From the NCBI GenBank assembly GCA_030550075.1, contig JAUQQB010000069.1:1-10210 (forward strand): a stretch of DNA of 10,210 nucleotides, read 5' to 3'. Below the pieces are notes generated by a model. The model was given only the letters and a program-made list of their open reading frames with translations, was not told the origin of the DNA and ran no database searches. The stretch is from Chloroflexota bacterium. GTDB taxonomy: Bacteria > Chloroflexota > Anaerolineae > Thermoflexales > Thermoflexaceae. Positions 1 through 5,322 of the stretch are shown here, piece after piece (within the stretch, counting starts at the first letter, position 1; every line of letters begins with the position of its first letter). The position numbers and the translations under genes are program-made.

Positions 1-45
1 CACGGCCCAAAGGGCCGTGGGGAGGGGGGAGAAAGGGGGGTGGGG
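1..45. repeat. Partial GC-rich hairpin/G-tract repeat cut by the window edge
   Basis: Positions 2-18 form a hairpin (CACGGCCC, loop AAA, GGGCCGTG), followed by GGGGAGG, a short AGAAA stretch and two more G-runs. The order hairpin, then GGGGAGGGGG, then AGAAA closely resembles 7996-8026 in this window, where the same hairpin sits inside a longer palindromic element. The matching CCTCCCC arm would lie left of base 1, so this is probably a truncated copy of the same dispersed family. No coding potential is seen here. Confidence 0.5.
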
Positions 46-190
46 CCCTTCCGCACGCTTCGCGGGAGCTCCGAACGGAATGCGGCCCGGCTGAATAGTT
101 ACGGTTGCGTTAGAATAGCTGAGCAGTCATCAAGGTCTTGCTGCTGTTCGCGGCAAGGGGATACCCTGTCACATGGACATCGGATGCTTC

Positions 191-196
191 AGGAGG
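191..196 (+). promoter_or_regulatory. Shine-Dalgarno site that sets the GTG start of the YbaK-like gene
   Basis: A perfect AGGAGG lies 6 nt before a GTG at 203. The in-frame ATG at 173 has no comparable site and would add ten residues unlike the family, so the GTG is the better start. Confidence 0.7.
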
Positions 197-202
197 CCTG
201 CT

Positions 203-688
203 GTGTCCGTCCGTGGCCCTCAGGATGTGCAAACGTTTCTGGACCAGCATCTTCCCGGGACTTCGGTGCGGATTCTGGATCAGAGCACCGCGACCGCAGT
301 GGAAGCGGCAACAGCAGTAGGGTGTGCGCTGGGGGCGATTGTCAAATCGCTGCTTTTTATGGCGGACGAAAATCCCCGGCTGGTACTGGTGGCCGGGGAT
401 CGAAAGGCGGATCAACGTCTTCTGGCCACCCTGTGGGGGATCTCCCGCAAACGTATCCGGATTGCGGATCCCGAGACAGTGCTGCGGGTAACTGGCTATG
501 AGATCGGCGGGGTGCCTCCCGTTGCCCATGCGACGCCTCTTAAGCTCTGGATTGATGCCTCTTTAGCCCGTTATGAAACCCTGTGGGCGGCAGCGGGTGC
601 GCGTAACGCGCTGTTCCCGATCTCCTTCACGGATCTGGTGCGCATCACAGGCGGTCAAGTGGCAGAATTCACAGTGGAAGGTTCGTAG
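203..688 (+). CDS. YbaK/EbsC-family aminoacyl-tRNA deacylase-like protein
   Basis: The product is a 161-residue single-domain protein of the YbaK/ProX/EbsC family. Members hydrolyse mischarged aminoacyl-tRNAs in trans (for example Cys- or Ala-tRNA(Pro)) in the cytoplasm. Visible family features are STATAVEAA near residues 28-36, the conserved lysine in IVKSLLF (K48), the VAGDRKAD turn (63-70), the GYEIGGVPPVAH loop (98-109), which is the signature Gly-Gly-x-Pro-Pro loop, and the C-terminal FPISFTDLVRITGG (138-151). Length matches the family (about 155-170). The start is GTG at 203, chosen for the AGGAGG 6 nt upstream; an ATG at 173 is the alternative. It lies 70 nt before tsaD, another tRNA-quality gene, on the same strand. 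Its TAG stop touches the first base of a strong hairpin. A TAGAAT hexamer at 111-116 could be a -10 but lacks a clear -35. The exact tRNA substrate cannot be told from sequence. Confidence 0.88.
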   Translation: MSVRGPQDVQTFLDQHLPGTSVRILDQSTATAVEAATAVGCALGAIVKSLLFMADENPRLVLVAGDRKADQRLLATLWGISRKRIRIADPETVLRVTGYEIGGVPPVAHATPLKLWIDASLARYETLWAAAGARNALFPISFTDLVRITGGQVAEFTVEGS

Positions 689-725
689 GTTTGCAGGACA
701 ACTGCGAGCAGTTGTCCTACAAACC
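688..725. repeat. 38-nt near-perfect hairpin between the ybaK-like gene and tsaD
   Basis: Two 18-nt arms (688-705 and 708-725) are reverse complements except for one C/A mismatch; the central GA plus the closing pair make a four-base CGAG loop. The first base is the last base of the TAG stop of the upstream gene, and tsaD starts 33 nt after the hairpin. There is no T-tract, so it is not a classical intrinsic terminator. It may be a dispersed extragenic palindrome, an mRNA 3'-end stabiliser, or a partial transcription block inside an operon. Confidence 0.75.
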
Positions 726-758
726 GGGTCAATGGACCACGAAGTTGGATCCCGAGCG

Positions 759-1763
759 ATGCGGATTCTGGCGATTGAGACTTCGTGCGATGAGACAGCG
801 GCCGCGGTGGTGGAAGACGGCCGTATCCTGCTCAGCCACGTCGTGGCTTCCCAGGCTGCCTTTCACGCAAAATACGGCGGCATCTTTCCGGAGATCGCCG
901 CCCGGATGCATGTGGAAGCGATCGTGCCGGTGACCCGGGAGGCAATGGCCCGGGCCGGCCTTTCGTGGGAGGCCATCGATGCCATTGCAGTGACCTATGG
1001 ACCAGGATTGCCGGGCTCCCTGGTTGTGGGGGTGAGTTTCGCCAAGGCCCTGGCCTTCGCCCGTCATAAGCCCCTGATTGGCGTGAATCACCTGGAAGGC
1101 CACCTTTATGCCCACCGCCTTCGGGTGGAGGGGAACCCCCAGGAGGATCTCCCGTTCCCATTTCTCGCTCTGATCGTCTCGGGGGGCCACACGGAGCTGA
1201 TCTGGGTGCGGGATCTCCTGGATCACCGCCGGGTGGGCTGGACCATCGACGATGCAGCGGGGGAGGCGTTTGATAAAGTGGCACGCCTCCTGGGCCTGGG
1301 GTTCCCAGGCGGGCCAGCGATCGAGCGCATGGCCGGGGAGGGAGATCCGCGGGCATTCCCGCTTCCAGCGCTCCCAAAGGTCGATCACCCCCTCTGGTTC
1401 AGTTTCAGCGGACTCAAGACAGCGGTCCTTCGGATCGTGAAACGCTTTGAAGGGCGATCACTTCCGGTCGCTGATCTGGCCGCTTCTTTTCAGGCAGCGG
1501 CCGTCGAACAACTGGTTATGAAAACGATTGAGGCCCTGGGCCATTACGAAGCGCGAGCCATCCTGATCGCCGGCGGCGTCTCCGCTAACCGTCAGCTCCG
1601 GGAAGAGATGGCCCGTCGCGCCCCGGTTCCGGTTTATGTCCCACCCCCATGGCTCTGCACCGATAATGCGGCGATGATCGGCGCTGCGGCGGCGCTGCAT
1701 GCCCGGGCCGGTCACTTCGCATCCCTGGATCTGGATGTGGATCCGGATGCAAAGATCGGATAA
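759..1763 (+). CDS. tsaD: tRNA N6-adenosine threonylcarbamoyltransferase TsaD
   Basis: TsaD (YgjD/Gcp) transfers the threonylcarbamoyl group from threonylcarbamoyl-AMP to A37 of ANN-decoding tRNAs, working in the cytoplasm with TsaB and TsaE to make t6A. The 334-residue product has the usual length and all hallmarks: ILAIETSCDETA at residues 3-14 (ASKHA-fold phosphate 1 loop), GGIFPEIAAR (40-49), the metal-binding HLEGH (111-115), SGGHTEL (141-147), GEAFDKVARLLGL (168-180), FSFSGLKTAV (215-223), and the metal ligand aspartate in TDNAAMIG (D302). The start at 759 puts ILAIETS right at the N terminus as in the family. An in-frame ATG at 732 would add nine residues (MDHEVGSRA), and neither start has a strong Shine-Dalgarno site. 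Neither tsaB, tsaE nor rimI is adjacent here. Confidence 0.97.
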   Translation: MRILAIETSCDETAAAVVEDGRILLSHVVASQAAFHAKYGGIFPEIAARMHVEAIVPVTREAMARAGLSWEAIDAIAVTYGPGLPGSLVVGVSFAKALAFARHKPLIGVNHLEGHLYAHRLRVEGNPQEDLPFPFLALIVSGGHTELIWVRDLLDHRRVGWTIDDAAGEAFDKVARLLGLGFPGGPAIERMAGEGDPRAFPLPALPKVDHPLWFSFSGLKTAVLRIVKRFEGRSLPVADLAASFQAAAVEQLVMKTIEALGHYEARAILIAGGVSANRQLREEMARRAPVPVYVPPPWLCTDNAAMIGAAAALHARAGHFASLDLDVDPDAKIG

Positions 1764-1768
1764 GCGGG

Positions 1769-1836
1769 CCGGCTCGCTCCGCCGCCTGGCCTCAAAAGTC
1801 CCTTATCGTAAGGAAGGGGCCGGCCCCGCGAGCCGG
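1769..1836 (+). terminator. Possible weak terminator or structured 3' region after tsaD
   Basis: CCGGCTCGC (1769-1777) is the exact reverse complement of GCGAGCCGG (1828-1836). Between them lie a small CCTTA/TAAGG hairpin (1801-1813) and the 12-nt palindrome GGGGCCGGCCCC (1816-1827). There is no U-tract, so termination here is only a suggestion. Confidence 0.3.
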
Positions 1837-1840
1837 ATAG

Positions 1841-1869
1841 TTGACAGGCCCTTCATCCCCCGTTACACT
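1841..1869 (+). promoter_or_regulatory. Sigma70-type promoter for the moeA operon
   Basis: A perfect TTGACA (1841-1846) is followed after exactly 17 nt by TACACT (1864-1869, 4 of 6 to TATAAT). Transcription would start near 1876, giving a leader of about 297 nt before moeA. It sits in the gap between tsaD and moeA, which makes moeA and the genes after it an independent transcription unit. Confidence 0.6.
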
Positions 1870-1876
1870 AAATCCG

Positions 1877-2172
1877 GCACGCCGGGGACGCGAAGCCCCT
1901 CATACGTGTGGATTTTCCCCTGGGGGTTTAAGGCCGGGCAGATGATCTTCTGTGCCCGCCGGCCCGAGGAGATGGTCGTTCACGGAAACTTACTATCCGG
2001 GCGTCTCTTTCTGCCTGATCAGAGAGCCCCCTCCCCTCTTTTCCCTTCTGGTGGGCGGGGAGGCGGGCATGGAGATGACCGAACCTTCCTGGCCTCCCAG
2101 ACGATGTTTCTCCGGCTTTCTTCCTCGGGAATGGGTGCGGGCCCAGTTCAGGAACTCCTGGAGGCGATCTGG
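1877..2172 (+). other. Long untranslated leader of moeA, possibly structured
   Basis: This stretch separates the predicted transcription start from the moeA start codon and is much longer than other gaps on this strand. It contains GGGG/CCCC and CACG/CGTG pairings near 1879-1910. A stem of GGCCGGGCA (1932-1940) pairs with TGCCC...GGCC (1953-1964) with a 3-nt bulge. A CCTCCCC (2030-2036) could pair with GGGGAGG (2057-2063). The moeA frame is open through the whole region, but the encoded residues do not resemble MoeA. Molybdenum cofactor genes elsewhere can carry the Moco RNA motif; I cannot match that consensus here by eye. Confidence 0.35.
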
Positions 2173-3480
2173 ATGGCCGCTATTCAGGAATGGGTGTCGG
2201 TGGATGAGGCCCGACGGATCATCCTGGGGGAATTTCGGCCGCTCCCTCCAGAATCCGTCGTGCTACCGAAAGCCCTGGGGCGGGTTCTGGCAGAGACGAT
2301 CCGGGCGGAGTATGACCTTCCACCGTTCCCCAACTCCGCTATGGATGGCTACGCCGTCCGCGCGGTGGACACGAAGGGGGCACAACGGGAACATCCCATC
2401 CGCTTCCGGGTGCTGGGGGAGGCCGCGGCGGGTCACCCATTCCCGGGCGCGCTCGAACCTGGAACGGCGGTGCGGATCGCCACCGGGGCACCGCTTCCTT
2501 CCGGCGCGGATGCCGTGATCCCGGTGGAGGACACCGATGACCCGGGAGGTCCGGGCCGCATGCTTCCGCCGGTGATCATCGTCTTCCGGGCGGTCCAGCC
2601 GGGCGAGTTCGTTCGCCCGGCGGGAGAAGATGTGGCTCGAGGAACCATCGTCCTGGAGCCAGGCACGGTGCTCACGCCCGGCGCGCTGGCCCTGCTGGCC
2701 GCCCTGGGCCGCTTTGAGATCCCCGTCCATCGTCGCCCGCGCGTGGTCGTGCTGGCGATCGGCGATGAGCTGATCGAGCCCGGCCGGCCTCTCCCCCCGG
2801 GCTGCATCTATGAAACGAACCGGACCGCTCTGGCCGCTCAGGCTCTGGAGGCGGGAGCGGAGCCTATTGTGCTGGGGATCGCCCGGGACGACCCGGAGGA
2901 TCTGCAACGGCTGTTAGATGAGGCGGTTGCACACCACCCGGATCTGATCGTCTCCTCGGCGGGGGCTTCCGTCGGCGCTTATGATTGGGTGAAGGAAGTG
3001 GTGGGGCGCCATGGCGAGATCCGCCTCTGGAAAGTTCGCATTCGCCCCGGGAAGCCCTTTGCCTTCGGCCACTATCGAGGGGTTCCTTTCTTCGGGCTCC
3101 CCGGCAACCCGGTCTCCGCCATGATCACTTTCGACCAATTTGTCCGCCCGGTTTTGCGCCGGATGGGCGGCTATCCCCGCTGGGAACGCCCGCGCATCCC
3201 GGTGCGCCTGGCCGAGCCAGTTTCCAGCGATGGGCGCGAGACCTACTTCCGGGCGCGGATCGTTTATGAGGACGGCCAGTTCCAGGCCCGCTTGAGCGGG
3301 CTTCAAGGTTCCCATATTTTGAGCGCTATGGCGCGAGCGAACGGCCTGGTAATCCTTCCGGAAGGCGTCCGGACGCTTCCGGCCGGCGCAATCATTATGG
3401 CGGAAGCCTGGGTCGATTTGCAGGACCTGATCAACACGCCTGAGACTCCTCCATCCATCGCCATGGGGAGGGCTTTATGA
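2173..3480 (+). CDS. moeA: Molybdopterin molybdenumtransferase MoeA
   Basis: MoeA inserts molybdate into adenylylated molybdopterin, the last common step of molybdenum cofactor synthesis in the cytoplasm. The 435-residue product has the family domain order: N-terminal MoeA domain with NSAMDGYAV (54-62, the conserved Asp at 58), an ATGAPLPSGADAVIPVED stretch, GED (151-153), the MoCF-binding domain with GDEL (197-200), SSAGASVG (261-268), LPGNPVSA (309-316), and a C-terminal domain IV. The usual SGGVSVG loop reads SAGASVG, a mild variation. The start at 2173 has GGAGG (2160-2164) 8 nt upstream. The open frame extends upstream, with ATGs at 2131 and 1942, but that part is unlike MoeA. The stop overlaps the start of the DsbA-like gene (ATGA), implying coupled translation. 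No molybdoenzyme or other moa/mob gene is in the window, so the enzyme served is unknown. GphN/MoeA paralogues for tungsten cannot be excluded. Confidence 0.95.
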   Translation: MAAIQEWVSVDEARRIILGEFRPLPPESVVLPKALGRVLAETIRAEYDLPPFPNSAMDGYAVRAVDTKGAQREHPIRFRVLGEAAAGHPFPGALEPGTAVRIATGAPLPSGADAVIPVEDTDDPGGPGRMLPPVIIVFRAVQPGEFVRPAGEDVARGTIVLEPGTVLTPGALALLAALGRFEIPVHRRPRVVVLAIGDELIEPGRPLPPGCIYETNRTALAAQALEAGAEPIVLGIARDDPEDLQRLLDEAVAHHPDLIVSSAGASVGAYDWVKEVVGRHGEIRLWKVRIRPGKPFAFGHYRGVPFFGLPGNPVSAMITFDQFVRPVLRRMGGYPRWERPRIPVRLAEPVSSDGRETYFRARIVYEDGQFQARLSGLQGSHILSAMARANGLVILPEGVRTLPAGAIIMAEAWVDLQDLINTPETPPSIAMGRAL

Positions 3481-4172
3481 GCAAACGGCCTCCGAAAACC
3501 ACCCGTGCGGCTTCTCCCCGGCAGCTGCCCGTATTGCTCATCGCGGCAGCCGTCCTGGGCGCGGCGGCCCTTATCGGATACCAGCTATGGACCAACCGGC
3601 CGGCAGCGACGGTTGCAGCGGTCGATTATCCAACGGGCTTAACGCCAGATGGATATCCCTATAAAGGAAGCCCGGACGCGAAGATCGTCATTGAGGAATA
3701 CTCCGATTTTCAGTGCCCGGTGTGTGCCCGTTACACGCGCGAGGTGGCCCCACGCTTGAATGAGAAATACGTGAAATCAGGGAGGGTATACTATATCTTC
3801 CGGTATTTCCCTTTCCTGGGGCCAGAGTCATTCCGCGCGACGGAAGCCGCAGCCTGTGCAGCGGAGCAGGGCAAGTTCTGGGAATATGAACAAATCGTGT
3901 TCGCCAATCAGCGTGGGGAGAACATGGGCTGGTTCTCTGACGAGCGGCTTATCGGGTTCGCGGCCCAGGTGGGATTAGATCGAGGAGCATTTGAGAGTTG
4001 CCTGCTTTCCGGGAAATACCAGTCTTTCGCCCGTAGCGCCGCCGATGCCGGCCGCCAGCGGGGGGTGCGAGCTACGCCCACGATCTTTATCAACGGTGAG
4101 AGGATCGAGGGGCTCTATGATGTGACTTTCTATGAAACGTACATCGATACCTTGCTGCAGCAAGGCCAGTAG
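3477..4172 (+). CDS. DsbA-family membrane-anchored thiol:disulfide oxidoreductase
   Basis: This is a thioredoxin-fold protein of the DsbA/BdbD group, expected to put disulfides into exported proteins on the outer face of the cytoplasmic membrane. Of 231 residues, the first 16 are basic, then a hydrophobic helix (about 17-37) acts as an uncleaved anchor or signal. The mature part begins near residue 40 and contains YSDFQCPVC with active-site cysteines C80 and C83, and the cis-proline loop RATPTIFING (T200-P201) typical of DsbA-like proteins. Two further cysteines (C127, C175) could form a structural disulfide. It overlaps moeA by 4 nt and is followed 69 nt later by a VKOR gene, the natural reoxidant for such a protein. 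An isomerase or reductase role is less likely given the VKOR partner and the lack of a dimerisation domain. Confidence 0.92.
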   Translation: MSKRPPKTTRAASPRQLPVLLIAAAVLGAAALIGYQLWTNRPAATVAAVDYPTGLTPDGYPYKGSPDAKIVIEEYSDFQCPVCARYTREVAPRLNEKYVKSGRVYYIFRYFPFLGPESFRATEAAACAAEQGKFWEYEQIVFANQRGENMGWFSDERLIGFAAQVGLDRGAFESCLLSGKYQSFARSAADAGRQRGVRATPTIFINGERIEGLYDVTFYETYIDTLLQQGQ

Positions 4173-4241
4173 ATCTTCGGAGGGAGCTGGGGCCATGGAG
4201 CTTCTGGTTTACCTCTGAAAACGTCAGAAGTGGAGGAGTAG

Positions 4242-4694
4242 ATGGCACCGCGCGTCACAACGGCTCAAAAGGATACGCTCTCTTCCCTCCAGCTGGTGCT
4301 GGCCCTGGCCGGGGCAGGCGTCGCCGGATATCTCACGTGGAGTAAGCTCAGCGGAGAGAGTGTAGTCTGTATCGGATTCCGGGGCTGTGACGTGGTAAAC
4401 AACAGCCCCTATGCGGAGTTGCTGGGGATCCCGGTGGCCGTCTGGGGGCTGGGGGCGTATCTGGTTCTTGCGGCGCTCGCGCTTCCACTCTGGGGAAGCC
4501 ATGCCTTCCTTCAGACATGGGCCGTTGCTTTCTCTTTCGCTATCGCGCTGGGAGGCTGGCTTTTCTCCATGTATCTCACTGCCATTGAGGCCTTCGTCCT
4601 CCACGCGTGGTGCACATGGTGCGTGACCTCAGCAGTCCTCATTACCATGCTGCTGATGGTGTGCGGGGTTCGTTTCTACCAAACCTTCCTTTAA
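4242..4694 (+). CDS. Vitamin K epoxide reductase (VKOR) family protein
   Basis: This is an integral membrane protein of 150 residues in the bacterial VKOR family, which transfers electrons from a DsbA-like partner to quinone and so makes disulfides de novo, as DsbB does in E. coli. Hydrophobic segments lie at about 15-34, 64-83, 90-110 and 112-143 (the last probably includes the redox helix start). The four expected cysteines are present: the loop pair C43 and C49 (CIGFRGC) and the quinone-side CTWC at 124-127. The stretch NNSPYAELLGIPVAVWG (53-69) is a family signature. Unlike some bacterial VKORs there is no fused thioredoxin domain; the separate DsbA-like gene upstream supplies that role. 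A GGAGGAG (4232-4238) precedes the ATG. A six-base inverted repeat CTTCTG/CAGAAG (4201-4230) lies in the gap to the upstream gene. Confidence 0.93.
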   Translation: MAPRVTTAQKDTLSSLQLVLALAGAGVAGYLTWSKLSGESVVCIGFRGCDVVNNSPYAELLGIPVAVWGLGAYLVLAALALPLWGSHAFLQTWAVAFSFAIALGGWLFSMYLTAIEAFVLHAWCTWCVTSAVLITMLLMVCGVRFYQTFL

Positions 4695-4716
4695 TCAAAC
4701 TTTTTTTAACTCAACT

Positions 4717-4750
4717 GGCTGGTTAAGCAAGGGCGGATGCCCGGGCAGCC
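4717..4750 (+). other. Stem-loop in the gap after the VKOR gene
   Basis: GGCTG (4717-4721) can pair with CAGCC (4746-4750), enclosing an inner GGGC-GGAT-GCCC hairpin (4731-4742). A run of seven T (4701-4707) lies before it, on the wrong side for a plus-strand terminator. No clear promoter for the next gene was found in 4695-4850, so read-through from the VKOR gene is possible. Confidence 0.3.
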
Positions 4751-4850
4751 AGCTGGGGTTGTTCTGTTGCAATCTGAACGATCCTCGCTGGGGAATCGAA
4801 TCATCATCGAACAAAGCAAACTTTGAATCATAGCAAATCAGGAGGAGCCT

Positions 4851-5093
4851 ATGCCCCGCATTCGATGTCATTATGTCGATTGTATCTATCTGGAAGCCGG
4901 CATGTGCACGGCCGATGAAATTGAGCTGGATCCAGAGATGGGCTGTCTAACCTATACTCAGGCGGAAGTGGAAGAAGAGTGGGAGGAAGAAGAGGAGGTC
5001 CTGGAGGAGGAAGAAGAGCTGGGCCTCGGTGAAGAGGAAGAATGGGAAGAGGAATTCGCACTGGAAGAAGACGAAGAGGACGAGGAATGGTGA
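4851..5093 (+). CDS. Small four-cysteine (DUF1540-like) protein with a Glu-rich tail
   Basis: An 80-residue protein with a strong ribosome binding site (AGGAGG, 4840-4845, 5 nt before ATG). The first 35 residues hold four cysteines, C6, C11, C19 and C32 (C-x4-C-x7-C-x12-C), with VDCIYLEAGMCTADEIEL and a closing GCLTY. This resembles the short DUF1540 module, thought to bind metal, but that is a recognition by eye. The other 45 residues are extremely acidic: 27 Glu and 2 Asp, with three tryptophans at 44, 65 and 80. No signal peptide or membrane helix is visible, so it is probably cytoplasmic. The Glu tail is encoded by a purine-rich GAA/GAG tract of the kind that expands and contracts. It lies 156 nt after the VKOR gene on the same strand and before a terminator. 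The role is unknown; metal handling or a charged chaperone-like tail are guesses. Confidence 0.8.
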   Translation: MPRIRCHYVDCIYLEAGMCTADEIELDPEMGCLTYTQAEVEEEWEEEEEVLEEEEELGLGEEEEWEEEFALEEDEEDEEW

Positions 5094-5214
5094 TTCCACC
5101 GAGCCCGCCTCCGGTGTCGACCGGTGGATTGTTCCAGTGCGGTGGGAAGGCTTCTGCCCCAGATTTCTCTCCCCGTGGCCATCGGGGTCGCGAGAAGGCA
5201 GGATAAGATATTCC

Positions 5215-5249
5215 GGCGGCGGGTGGCACCGCCGCCGAAGGCGGCCTTT
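5215..5249 (+). terminator. Terminator after the acidic-tail gene, with overlapping alternative hairpins
   Basis: GCCGCC-GAA-GGCGGC (5231-5245) is followed by CTTTT, a compact intrinsic terminator. The same GCCGCC arm can instead pair with the preceding GGCGGCGG (5215-5222 with 5229-5236), so the two hairpins exclude each other. It lies about 140 nt after the stop codon; the stretch between also has CCCCG/CGGGG pairing (5171-5187). Confidence 0.5.
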
Positions 5250-5269
5250 TCTGGTTCTATAAAATTTTT

Positions 5270-5308
5270 GGGGTGGGCGGGGCTGTCTCTGACAGCCTCG
5301 CCCACCCC
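5270..5308. terminator. Bidirectional hairpin between convergent genes
   Basis: Two 18-nt arms (5270-5287, 5291-5308) pair with one exception around a TCT loop. On the minus strand it follows the stop of the oxidoreductase gene (5323) by 14 nt and is followed by AAAAATTTT, so it fits best as that gene's terminator. On the plus strand it backs up the terminator just before it. Confidence 0.65.
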
Positions 5309-5322
5309 AATTCCTCTTCCCT

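Noticed and set aside
111..116. TAGAAT as a -10 for the YbaK-like gene
   Set aside because: It matches 5 of 6 bases, but no acceptable -35 lies 16-18 nt upstream and no TG extension is present, so it is not listed as a promoter.
573..758. Open frame extending upstream of tsaD by 62 codons
   Set aside because: It overlaps the end of the YbaK-like gene, and TsaD proteins begin with ILAIETS as found after the ATG at 759.
1699..2172. N-terminal extension of MoeA by 158 codons
   Set aside because: It overlaps tsaD, passes through the promoter, and the residues do not resemble MoeA; the ATG at 2173 has a good ribosome site.
4701..4707. Run of seven T after VKOR as an intrinsic terminator
   Set aside because: No stable GC-rich hairpin directly precedes it on the plus strand.
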